Virus record (IMG/VR): IMGVR_UViG_3300009151_000325
Location: 1 to 26,200 of that record
Length of the DNA: 26,200 nt
Reading direction: 5' to 3' (one strand)
DNA from: a virus
This document shows positions 16,399 to 24,424 of this stretch, piece after piece. Positions within the stretch are counted from its first letter, which is position 1. Every line of letters starts with the position of its first letter. Position numbers and translations under genes: made by a program. The notes below the pieces were generated by a model. That model was given only the letters and a program-made list of their open reading frames with translations. It searched no databases and was not told the origin of the DNA.

Positions 16399-19300
16399 AA
16401 GTAGAAACAATAAAGTCTGTCAATTCGTTTGATTTTTTTATAAACGCAGATTTTTCTTCATAGTATTTCTTTCTGGCTTCTGCAATTCCTGGATCTCCTT
16501 CAGGTAAATTATTAACAGCAGTCTCATATGCTGTTTTTGCTTCTATTGCAATTTGATATTGTGCATCTGATGCTTTACTCAATACTGCTTTTTGTGCTTC
16601 TCTTTCTTGCAATTTTGCAGTTTCATTTTGAAAGTATGAAGCTATCGGAGATGAGTAATTGGGGGCTGGAATCTTTGTACTTCCTAAAACAGATGCAATA
16701 CTAGTTGTTATGCTACTTCTATCAGTTGTGTTAGTTGCTACAGTGGGTAACTTAATAGCAGACGGTCCACCTGAACTTAATGCTGCAATAGCCGCATTCA
16801 ACCCTACCATTGCAGTAGGAGATAATCCAACTGATGCTAATGCTTGTAATGAAGATCCTGGTTTCTTTAACTCTGCTAACAATGAACTTGCAGAACCACT
16901 TAAACTTCCTGTATTCACCGCAGCAGTAATACTAGATATGGCTCCTGTTATTTTACTTGCGCCTGGAATTGTGTTTAATGCTTTTACTCCATTATCAACT
17001 ACTGACGCTATTGATGATCCGCCACCTGGTAAATTTCCTATTCCGGTTGAAGTGTTACCTGGAAGAGTTGCATTTAGAGTAGAAGTTGCAACCTGAGTTG
17101 CTTGTGTAGATGGATCACCATTTAATTCTCCGGGTAAAGGAGGAGGTAGTCTTGATAATATAATAGGATCACTAGGATCTGCGTTGCCCAACCATTTTAA
17201 TTGACTTGGTGTTAATTCTGAAGTTGATGTTGCTGTACTTAACTGACTTCCGGTCGCCGAAGATGATTCACCTGATGCCAATGATATAGCCTTTGAACCT
17301 AAGTTAGATATTGTTGTGCCTGCTGATTTTGCCGCATCTGCTATAGTTGATCCGGCTGATTGTGCTACTGCTACTGCTTTATCTACAATCTGTTTTAAGT
17401 TTTGTGGTTCACCTGCTTTTAGTTTAGGAAATCCATTAGTTACTGCGGCAAATGCTGCTCCTGCAAGACCTTTTGCAGATTCTAATAAACTAGTTACACT
17501 TGAGAGTGGGTTCTTTGCTAATCCACTTAATGAACTAGTTAATGAACTTAGTCCACCTGTTATATTTGTTGCTAGATTGGCTGCAAAATTACCAGAAGAA
17601 ATATTATTTGCAACTGAACCAAAGAAGCCACTAATTGGCGCAGATAGACCTAATCCTGTACCTACACTACCTAATGTTTTAGTTGCGTTTGTTACAAATG
17701 AAACTGTACTTGCTACACCTATTGATGTTGCCGCAGTTATTAATCCTGCTACTTGGCTAGGTGCTTCTTTACCTGTTATTATACCTGCTTGAGTTAATCC
17801 TGATTGTGCTTTCTGAAAGTTAGCAACTTGTGTATTAACTTGTGCTAATGGATTATTTTGGAATGCTGATAAGTTTTCTGCTCCTGGTTTACCAGTAAAC
17901 ATATTTGTAGATAATGCTTTATCAATTGAAACACCTTGTTTAACTAGTGAACTTACTAATGCAGCTGAACCTGGTTTGATAACTCCTGCATTTTCTAATT
18001 GTTGCGGGCTTTGTGCTAATTGTCCTATAGCGGCTACTGGACCTGTTGCAGTATTAACTATACCACTTCCGGCAGAGATAGCGGCTGCGGCTGGCCCTGT
18101 TTGTGCAACTGCCGCTACTTGACTTACCATAGTAGCAGTTACATTTTTATCAAGTGTTCCACCTATTGCACCTGTTCCCGGAACAGTTGCTGCCGCAGCC
18201 GCACTAACCGGAACATCAGGAGTTGATGGTACAAAATTGTTAGTTGATGCTACTGCACTTGACGGTGCACTTGGGAAATTAGCATCAGCCGAATTATTAA
18301 CTTTTACATCTACCCCTTGATTAGCATTAGCCCATGGAGCATGAGCAGGTGCTCTACTTACTACACTTAACAACTTACCAGGAGCAGCAGCCCAACCCTT
18401 TGTACCATCAAATAATGTATCTGTATGTGCAATAATAGTAATAGGAGTAACTTCTTCTGGAGTAAATGATGAAGATCCTGTATTTAAATTAACTTTAGCA
18501 CCATTTACAAATGCATTTCCATCACCTGCTAATGACGCATCACCGCCTGTTTTTAAACTTAATGATCCTTTTGCATTAATACCAAACTTACCTAAAGTTT
18601 GTAATGCAAAGTCTGCACCTGTTCTCCAGTTTGTTTTTTCATCACTATTAACATTAATATTTTTACCATATATATTTAAATCATTTTTAGCATTAATGTT
18701 TATATTATTATCGGCATGTAAATTTAAATCACCCTGTGTTCTAATATTTACTGAGTTACTAGCGTACATATCAATAGTACCTTCTCTACCTAACTCAACC
18801 CATGATTGTCCATTAGCATGTATGATGAATAAACATTGGCCATCATCACTCATTAATATTTGATGTCCCAATGAACTTCTAATTCTAACTAGTTGATCCT
18901 TACCAGATATATCACCATCATCCATTACAACAGAATGTCCGCCTCTACGACTGATAATTTTTAATTGGTCTGCTTTTTTAGCATCTAAATTATCTTTAAT
19001 AGTAACATCATCATATCCACCGTCATATATTGGTCTACCTGGTGTGCTAACACCCCAGCCAACTCTTGATGGACTTTCACGTTGAGAACTAGTTCCTATA
19101 GCACCTCTTATACTATCACGTAACAATCCTTGTTGTGCTAAAATACTAGCCAAATAACTATGAACTGGTTTGGGTTGATCCCAAAATTCTAAACTTTTAT
19201 CAACTTTACTATTATTAGCATTTATGTTAGCAACTGGTAATCTAGTTGCACCACCGTATGCATTACTTTCACCATCATTCAATACAACAGTTTCTGATGC

Positions 19301-19720
19301 ACCTATTGCCGGAACCATATATAATGTTTCAGGTTGTGGTACACATCCTATCCAATATCCATAGTTAGGATCGCCATTTATAAAAACACAAATAACCACT
19401 GACCCTATATCAGGTGGACTATTCCACATTCCATATGATGATGGATTTTGTAAATATGTTCCATATCCGGTTTTAGCACCAGTACCTTGTGTTGCACCAA
19501 AGAAAGGAGTCATGTAATTTACAGTTACCCATGATGAATCTATATCTGGATTGGGCCCACCCATATCACTAATGTAGACTCGTAGTCTTCCTGAACGGAC
19601 AGTATCAATATTATCTTTTACTACTCCAAATACAGGTACAGATTTAACAACTGCACCACCGGCATCTGGTTTACTCGCACTCGTTGCCCCGTTTGGTAAT
19701 ATTATATTATAATTTGACAT
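16397..19720 (-). CDS. 5: Baseplate hub spike protein, gp5/VgrG-like, without lysozyme domain
   Basis: This 1107-residue protein has the parts of a gp5 spike. Residues about 28-137 form a gp5/VgrG-type OB-fold (VPVFGVVKDN, then GRLRVYISD, PPDIGSVVICVFINGDPNYG). Residues about 258-320 have the VVMDDGD and GHQILMSDDGQ turns, and 320-415 repeat short strands (VNIRTQGDLNLHADNNINI) as a trimeric beta-helix spike. T4 gp5 (575 aa) has a lysozyme domain between OB-fold and helix; here that space (about 140-255) is short and shows no lysozyme-like sequence. Residues 416-1020 are a long Ala/Ser/Gly/Thr-rich extension with possible helical parts, and about 1025-1105 look like a charged coiled coil. No Shine-Dalgarno sequence is visible; a late box sits 7 bases before the ATG. 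It would sit at the centre of the baseplate beneath the tail tube. Confidence 0.85.
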   Translation of the reverse strand: MSNYNIILPNGATSASKPDAGGAVVKSVPVFGVVKDNIDTVRSGRLRVYISDMGGPNPDIDSSWVTVNYMTPFFGATQGTGAKTGYGTYLQNPSSYGMWNSPPDIGSVVICVFINGDPNYGYWIGCVPQPETLYMVPAIGASETVVLNDGESNAYGGATRLPVANINANNSKVDKSLEFWDQPKPVHSYLASILAQQGLLRDSIRGAIGTSSQRESPSRVGWGVSTPGRPIYDGGYDDVTIKDNLDAKKADQLKIISRRGGHSVVMDDGDISGKDQLVRIRSSLGHQILMSDDGQCLFIIHANGQSWVELGREGTIDMYASNSVNIRTQGDLNLHADNNININAKNDLNIYGKNINVNSDEKTNWRTGADFALQTLGKFGINAKGSLSLKTGGDASLAGDGNAFVNGAKVNLNTGSSSFTPEEVTPITIIAHTDTLFDGTKGWAAAPGKLLSVVSRAPAHAPWANANQGVDVKVNNSADANFPSAPSSAVASTNNFVPSTPDVPVSAAAAATVPGTGAIGGTLDKNVTATMVSQVAAVAQTGPAAAAISAGSGIVNTATGPVAAIGQLAQSPQQLENAGVIKPGSAALVSSLVKQGVSIDKALSTNMFTGKPGAENLSAFQNNPLAQVNTQVANFQKAQSGLTQAGIITGKEAPSQVAGLITAATSIGVASTVSFVTNATKTLGSVGTGLGLSAPISGFFGSVANNISSGNFAANLATNITGGLSSLTSSLSGLAKNPLSSVTSLLESAKGLAGAAFAAVTNGFPKLKAGEPQNLKQIVDKAVAVAQSAGSTIADAAKSAGTTISNLGSKAISLASGESSSATGSQLSTATSTSELTPSQLKWLGNADPSDPIILSRLPPPLPGELNGDPSTQATQVATSTLNATLPGNTSTGIGNLPGGGSSIASVVDNGVKALNTIPGASKITGAISSITAAVNTGSLSGSASSLLAELKKPGSSLQALASVGLSPTAMVGLNAAIAALSSGGPSAIKLPTVATNTTDRSSITTSIASVLGSTKIPAPNYSSPIASYFQNETAKLQEREAQKAVLSKASDAQYQIAIEAKTAYETAVNNLPEGDPGIAEARKKYYEEKSAFIKKSNELTDFIVST

Positions 19721-19727
19721 AATAAGT

Positions 19728-19735
19728 TATTTATG
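19728..19735 (-). promoter_or_regulatory. Late promoter-like box CATAAATA before gp5
   Basis: The minus strand reads TAACCATAAATAACTTATT and then ATG. The box begins one base after the stop codon of the 952-aa hub-like gene and lies in a 16-base gap. Its end is 7 bases before the gp5 ATG, so a transcript would have almost no leader. Confidence 0.55.
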
Positions 19736-19736
19736 G

Positions 19737-22595
19737 TTATGCTTGATTAGAATAATCAAATCTAGAATTTAATGTATTTGCTGGTGTTTCTCTACCTGCA
19801 TCTGGTTCAGAAGATGTGACAGATCCTGATTGAGTCTGTCCTGAAACAGGTACACTATCATCATCTGCAACAGGTCCGTTTTGTGTTTGTATAGTTTCAG
19901 TTTGTGTAGTATTTGTAGACGGTCCTGAAATATAAAATGCATTAAATTCTGCATCTTGATTTATTGAAGCCTGCTCAGAACTAGTACTAGTATCTTGTAC
20001 AATAGGTTTGTCTGTAGTATATCCTGTATTTCCAGAAGTACTACCACCTGAACTAGGTGTAGGTGTACCACCTGCTGTAGTTGATTTTGTATTACCTGGT
20101 CTTATATCAGTTGCAGTTTGTGCGGTAGATGATCTTCCCTTATCATCTTGTACAAGTTGTGCAGCCGGAAACTCTTTAATATTACAATGTAACACTTGTG
20201 TAAATTTTCCCCTTGAAAAACTGCTCTCAACCAATTGTACCATATACACAACACCTTTAATTTTACTTGCTATATTTTGTGGATATTGCCAAAACAAAAT
20301 ATTTTGATTTACATCTAGTATACCGGTATTGTTATTATAATCTTCAGCCTCATTAAAAGAAACTTCAATAAATACTTGCCCTCCGTTTGGATTAATTACA
20401 AACCCATCAGAACCGTAAAATTGATTATACACTTCACTAAGAGATGATGGTGTCTCTTGTGCTAAAAAATCAGGATCACCCAAAATAGTAATCTTTGCCT
20501 CAGCATATGCTCCTGGATCAAATAGACTTGTCATATATGCATTTTGTGTTTCATTACCTTCATCTAATCTACCCTGCCTATCTTGATTTTGTCTTTTACC
20601 GGGAATGACTGGAACAGAAGCACCACCTGATTGAGCTGCACCATCACCTGTTCCATTAACTACTACATTAAAAAATAAATTGTCCAGTGATTGTTCATAT
20701 GATATGATTTCACTATTCTTTCCTGTAAACCAATATTGATATCTTTTATGTGGACCATAGTATGGACTAGATTTTGTAAATGGTGAATATGATGCCGGTG
20801 TTTCATACGGTTGAATTACATATGTAATATCATATGCAAAGTCTCCTACTTTCGTATCAAACCCTAATATTTTGATTTCAGTACTAAGATTATACCACTT
20901 TATCGGTGGAGGATCTTTCTTTGTTACTTGATCTGGTGAACCGGTGCTTGGGTCAGGTTCTTCAGAGGTGTCGTAAATTACCTTCATAGCATCTTCAAGG
21001 TAAGAACTTTGCATAATTATTTTTTTAATAGCCTGTGCAATTGAAATGTCACCATTAAATGTTATCAGTCTTTTGTTAGGACTAACAACTGCTTTGCTAC
21101 TAGTTGCCTCATTCACTTGTGATGATTTACTTGCCCTACTCATGGCTATCTTTTTCTTATCTAAGTCAGCATCACTAGATAATGTAGCACTTTGAATAGC
21201 AGTCGTGTCACCTAAAAATCTAACACTATATTTGTTTGCAATTTCAATTTCACTATTTTTTACCATCGTTTCTTGTGCTGAATTTAGTGTTCCAAATAAA
21301 CTTGTAATCCCGTTACCTTTTCCATCTAATGCTTCTTTTACAGTTGATGCGGATAGCGGAGCCATAGTGTTTACTCTTCCCCTTGCGATTCCTAAACCAG
21401 TCTGAGTTTGTGGTAAAGATGCAGTAATATTATATGTTGTTGCTGTTCCGTTTACTTTAAACTTTAATTCATTAATTACAATATCATAAAATCTTTCATA
21501 CACCCCACTAGCATCTGGGCTTAAATTTATTGTATCATCTGAAAAGGTTTGTGCAGCATTGGCAATATTACCATTTTTGTCATATCCTTGAAAACGAACA
21601 CCTAATATAAAGAATTGTTTTGATGCATTTAATGCTTTAGAATAATTAGGTATTTTACTAACAGTTTGTAATGATGAGAATGCACGTTTTAATTTTGAAA
21701 TAAGTGAAAATCCAAAAGGTTCGTATATATTAAATTTAAGTTCACTTATATTTGATGCAGTTTGTGTTGATTTACCACTTGTCTTTGTAGTTATTTTTAA
21801 ATCATCAATATAATAATCTAAATTAAATCCGGGTGCTCTACGTGATGTTTTATTATTTACACCACCACTTTGTGCTATTAAAAATGAACCACCATTAGTT
21901 GCTTTACCATTTACGTCAGCACTACTTAATGCATTAATATTCTTTCTACCTGAAACAACAAATGCATTGTATGCATCCGGTGAAATCATATATAAACTTA
22001 ACTGATATGTATATGTTGAAAAGTTACCTAATGGATTTTGTAATCTAGTGCCGGGTTTTGAAGTTAATCCAACACCGCGATTAGTTGCTGGTTTACCGGA
22101 TGCATTATTGTTTTGTGCTGAACCAGCAGTAGTGGATCCTGCATATGCATTTTGTATATCAGATTCTTGTCCACCTTGACGAGCCAATGCATCATTCTGT
22201 TTTGCTGCTAAAATTGCAGCTTCTGATTTATTATAACTATTATCATCATCTGATGGACTGTCTCCCAGATTATTTTCTTCTGTTGCATTAGAAAGACCAG
22301 GTTCACTAAATTGACTTTGAATTGCTTCTCCACCTACTTGTTGTTCAAATGCAGGCAATTCTGCAGGTGCTGCTGCATAAAATGATTTTGCGGCTTCAAT
22401 GTCACTTGGGTTTTTTAAATTTGCAATAGTAGATGCTTGTTTTTGAGCAACATACGCAGGGTCAGTAATACTGGTTAATGTTTCACGTGATATGGGTGCT
22501 ACTAATCCACTTGGAAATGTTCCTGTATAATTTATATTACCAGCAGCATCTGTTGATGAGGTGACAGTAATGCCACCGATATTAGTTGTTGCCAT
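19737..22595 (-). CDS. Large baseplate hub-like structural protein (952 aa)
   Basis: I do not recognise a named T4 family with certainty. It lies between gp53 and the gp5-like spike, the place of a hub component, and could be the functional counterpart of T4 gp27. Residues 1-180 are hydrophilic and probably disordered (SPSDDDNS, Gly/Asn/Ala-rich). A folded part begins near 184 (LQNPLGNFSTYTYQLSLYMI) and runs to about 830, including PGFNLDYYIDDLKI, ATTYNITASLPQTQTGLG and YMVQLVESSFSRGKFTQVL. The last segment has the look of hub proteins, where a strand pair with G-K-F/W-T-Q-x-L closes the domain. Residues about 835-952 are again Ser/Thr/Gly-rich and disordered. The start follows GGGAA 5 bases upstream (22601-22605) and abuts the gp53 stop (TAA then ATG), so translation is probably coupled. 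No signal peptide or membrane segment is seen. Confidence 0.7.
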   Translation of the reverse strand: MATTNIGGITVTSSTDAAGNINYTGTFPSGLVAPISRETLTSITDPAYVAQKQASTIANLKNPSDIEAAKSFYAAAPAELPAFEQQVGGEAIQSQFSEPGLSNATEENNLGDSPSDDDNSYNKSEAAILAAKQNDALARQGGQESDIQNAYAGSTTAGSAQNNNASGKPATNRGVGLTSKPGTRLQNPLGNFSTYTYQLSLYMISPDAYNAFVVSGRKNINALSSADVNGKATNGGSFLIAQSGGVNNKTSRRAPGFNLDYYIDDLKITTKTSGKSTQTASNISELKFNIYEPFGFSLISKLKRAFSSLQTVSKIPNYSKALNASKQFFILGVRFQGYDKNGNIANAAQTFSDDTINLSPDASGVYERFYDIVINELKFKVNGTATTYNITASLPQTQTGLGIARGRVNTMAPLSASTVKEALDGKGNGITSLFGTLNSAQETMVKNSEIEIANKYSVRFLGDTTAIQSATLSSDADLDKKKIAMSRASKSSQVNEATSSKAVVSPNKRLITFNGDISIAQAIKKIIMQSSYLEDAMKVIYDTSEEPDPSTGSPDQVTKKDPPPIKWYNLSTEIKILGFDTKVGDFAYDITYVIQPYETPASYSPFTKSSPYYGPHKRYQYWFTGKNSEIISYEQSLDNLFFNVVVNGTGDGAAQSGGASVPVIPGKRQNQDRQGRLDEGNETQNAYMTSLFDPGAYAEAKITILGDPDFLAQETPSSLSEVYNQFYGSDGFVINPNGGQVFIEVSFNEAEDYNNNTGILDVNQNILFWQYPQNIASKIKGVVYMVQLVESSFSRGKFTQVLHCNIKEFPAAQLVQDDKGRSSTAQTATDIRPGNTKSTTAGGTPTPSSGGSTSGNTGYTTDKPIVQDTSTSSEQASINQDAEFNAFYISGPSTNTTQTETIQTQNGPVADDDSVPVSGQTQSGSVTSSEPDAGRETPANTLNSRFDYSNQA

Positions 22596-22907
22596 TTATA
22601 TTCCCAATACTTGTACTAGTGTAGAATTCTCTGGTAGATATATACCCGTACCAGTAGTAAAATCAAATAAAGGATCTGTCAATGCATTTGGATTTCTACT
22701 TGAGAATACCCACCATAATTTAGAATTAGCATATAAGTCAAATGCTAATAAATCAGGACGTAGATTATATGTAGATGTTATTAACCAATATCGGTCTGAA
22801 CTTAATTTTGGTATAGGTCTATCAACCCACACATCTAAGAATTTTTTATTTATAACACCTGTATTATTATACGGGCTAGTTGCAGGATATAATAAATTGT
22901 TTGCCAT
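22596..22907 (-). CDS. 53: Baseplate wedge protein gp53
   Basis: This 103-residue protein matches the gp53 wedge family. It has RYWLITSTYNLRPDLLAFDL, then YANSKLWWVFSSRNPNALTD, PLFDFTTGTGIYLP and a short hydrophobic end. The RPDxLAxDLYxNSxLWWVF pattern is LysM-like and characteristic. T4 gp53 is about 196 residues, so only the core is present. I place the start at the ATG at 22907, which overlaps the upstream stop as TAATG; a TTG two codons upstream (22913) is less likely because a strong GGAGGT (22916-22921) sits 8 bases before the ATG. The protein joins wedges into the baseplate in T4. Neighbours are the tail-tube junction protein and the hub-like protein, with direct coupling on both sides. 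Confidence 0.88.
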   Translation of the reverse strand: MANNLLYPATSPYNNTGVINKKFLDVWVDRPIPKLSSDRYWLITSTYNLRPDLLAFDLYANSKLWWVFSSRNPNALTDPLFDFTTGTGIYLPENSTLVQVLGI

Positions 22908-24304
22908 TACCAAATACCTCCGCCTGAGCGTTTAGTTCCTCTTAATAGTTCACCTGTGCCGTATTTTGCAAGACTGAAGTTATTACTAATATCATTTCTA
23001 GTAACTATCGGAACCGCAGTAAGTTGTATTTGCATTTTTGTAGGCACATATGTTGCGTCTGAATTAATCAACGAATTTTGATTAGTCCAAGTTGGTTGAG
23101 TTTTTGTCAATCCGTTATAAGTTGTTCTTAGTTTTGTAAGTGAATCACTATTTGCAGGTGTTTGTTGCCTTGATAAATTTTGACCCGGTTGATTTGTTTG
23201 ACTACTTGCTCTGATATAGTCAACTTCAGTAGGTAAAGAATATGTAAAGTTTGTAATTGCTAACGGATGTGCATCAAACTGATATGTACCCAGTCCAGTC
23301 AAATATAATAATGGAGGAGGTACACCGTTCTTTGGATTCTCATCTTGTCCATAAAACATCTTTGTAACCGATCTAAAGAAATGAATAACTGCTAACAAGT
23401 AATTGGCTTCGGTTGTATCCTGTGCTGTAAAATCTCCTGTAATTTGAAAATTATCAACACTACTTCCTTTATATTGAAAAACTTTAAAGTTACTATGAAT
23501 TATATCAGTTGAATCATAACCTGCTACATAACTTACGCTAATTGCAGGTGTGTATGGAAATATAACACCGTCAGTTCTCTGTAATGGATTTAATATACCT
23601 GCTTGTCCATCACTTACTTTATACAAATAATTTGCCCCCGGTGCTAAACTTAATTTTACACGCCAATCAGGTTTATGTTGGAAACTTGTAGCATCATCTT
23701 GTGTGGCTTTAGTACGTGCTAAATTTGTTAAACCTTGTGTAGTAATTCCACCTGCAGTTTCCTCTGCCGCTAATTGAACACGTTGATCGGCTTGATATGA
23801 TTCAAGTACCGCTTGTTCTTCTTTACTTAACTGCGGATCATCTCCGGCATTTATAACATCTTGTTCAGTTGGTGAAATATCTGCATTCTCTCGTTCAGCA
23901 GCCAATCTAGATGCTTCAAATGGATCTTCTGCTGCGGTAACATCAGGTGGTGCATCTATTTTTGGAGGAGTACCTACAAAGTATGGTTGCCCTGTTTCTT
24001 CATTTATATACCATCCTGGATTTAAATTACCTTCATCATCGTATGGGGTTGATTGAATATTAGTTTCAGTGTTTGCTCTAGTGGGTGCAACTTTTGGTGT
24101 TGTGGCTGTATCAGAGGCTAATCGTGCTTGAGCGGTTGCAAGACTTGCATTTTGTGCAGCAATCTCACTCTTTAACCTAGTAATATATGCTTGGTTTGAT
24201 TGATAGTTGGGATTTATATTTGCGAGGCTCTGGTTCTTAATCCTCAATGATTCTTTTAGGCTTGCAATTTCAGCAAGCAATGCATCAATATTTGCCATCC
24301 CCAT
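22907..24304 (-). CDS. Baseplate-tail tube junction protein, gp48/gp54-like
   Basis: The C-terminal half (about 207-465) has the pattern I recall from marine T4-like tail-tube initiator proteins: KPDWRVKLSLAPGANYLYKV, then DGVIFPYTPAISVSYVAGYD, NFQITGDFTAQDTTEANYL, LLAVIHFFRSVTKMFYG and PPPLLYLTGLGTYQFDAHPL. In T4 gp48 (364 aa) and gp54 (320 aa) cap the baseplate and seed the tail tube; I cannot say which of the two this matches. Residues 1-65 form a likely coiled coil with repeated L/I spacing; residues 66-205 are acidic and probably disordered. The ATG at 24304 has AAAGG 10 bases upstream (24315-24319) and is preferred to the ATG two codons in (24298). It is the first gene of the late block, with a late box 24 bases upstream. 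Its stop overlaps the gp53 start. Confidence 0.6.
   Translation of the reverse strand: MGMANIDALLAEIASLKESLRIKNQSLANINPNYQSNQAYITRLKSEIAAQNASLATAQARLASDTATTPKVAPTRANTETNIQSTPYDDEGNLNPGWYINEETGQPYFVGTPPKIDAPPDVTAAEDPFEASRLAAERENADISPTEQDVINAGDDPQLSKEEQAVLESYQADQRVQLAAEETAGGITTQGLTNLARTKATQDDATSFQHKPDWRVKLSLAPGANYLYKVSDGQAGILNPLQRTDGVIFPYTPAISVSYVAGYDSTDIIHSNFKVFQYKGSSVDNFQITGDFTAQDTTEANYLLAVIHFFRSVTKMFYGQDENPKNGVPPPLLYLTGLGTYQFDAHPLAITNFTYSLPTEVDYIRASSQTNQPGQNLSRQQTPANSDSLTKLRTTYNGLTKTQPTWTNQNSLINSDATYVPTKMQIQLTAVPIVTRNDISNNFSLAKYGTGELLRGTKRSGGGIW
22916..22921 (-). promoter_or_regulatory. Strong ribosome-binding site GGAGGT for gp53
   Basis: GGAGGT on the minus strand lies inside the last codons of the upstream gene (encoding Gly-Gly-Ile of the SGGGIW end), 8 bases before the ATG at 22907. 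It decides the start against the TTG at 22913 and is the strongest Shine-Dalgarno sequence in the late block. Confidence 0.75.
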
Positions 24305-24328
24305 AGTGTTTATGCCTTTACTAAATAG

Positions 24329-24336
24329 TATTTATC
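24329..24336 (-). promoter_or_regulatory. Late promoter box GATAAATA heading the structural block
   Basis: The minus strand reads GGGGATAAATACTATTTAG, followed by AAAGG and the ATG at 24304. The box end is 24 bases from the start codon. It lies in the 120-base region shared with the oppositely oriented gp55 promoter, so late and early control sites are back to back. Confidence 0.75.
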
Positions 24337-24369
24337 CCCACAAAAATCACCATTTTTTACCCAGTTTTA

Positions 24370-24398
24370 TTGTTTTTTTAAAACAAAAGTGTTATAAT
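24370..24398 (+). promoter_or_regulatory. Sigma70-type promoter of gp55 (TTGTTT-17-TATAAT)
   Basis: TTGTTT (24370-24375) and TATAAT (24393-24398) are separated by 17 bases, and the -10 is preceded by TG one base away (TGTTATAAT), an extended -10. Transcription would start near 24405, leaving a leader of about 20 bases containing AAGGA (24416-24420), 4 bases before the ATG. It looks like a host-sigma promoter for early or middle expression. Confidence 0.75.
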
Positions 24399-24424
24399 GG
24401 CTGAATGAAAACAACAAGGAAACT

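Noticed and set aside
16387-16410. TTG start for gp25 eight codons upstream
   Set aside because: It would overlap the gp5 coding end and add residues not typical of gp25; the ATG at 16386 gives the usual TYIGFSTI beginning.
16659-17792. Two plus-strand open frames of 145 and 158 codons opposite gp5
   Set aside because: They are antisense shadows of the Ala/Ser/Gly-rich part of gp5, whose simple composition leaves the opposite strand open. They have no ribosome-binding site and resemble no protein I know.
22908-22913. TTG start for gp53 two codons upstream
   Set aside because: The ATG at 22907 has a strong GGAGGT at proper distance and a TAATG overlap with the upstream stop.
22561-22935. Plus-strand frame of 124 codons across gp53
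   Set aside because: It lies wholly opposite gp53 and the ends of its neighbours, all of which are supported by family motifs and coupled starts.
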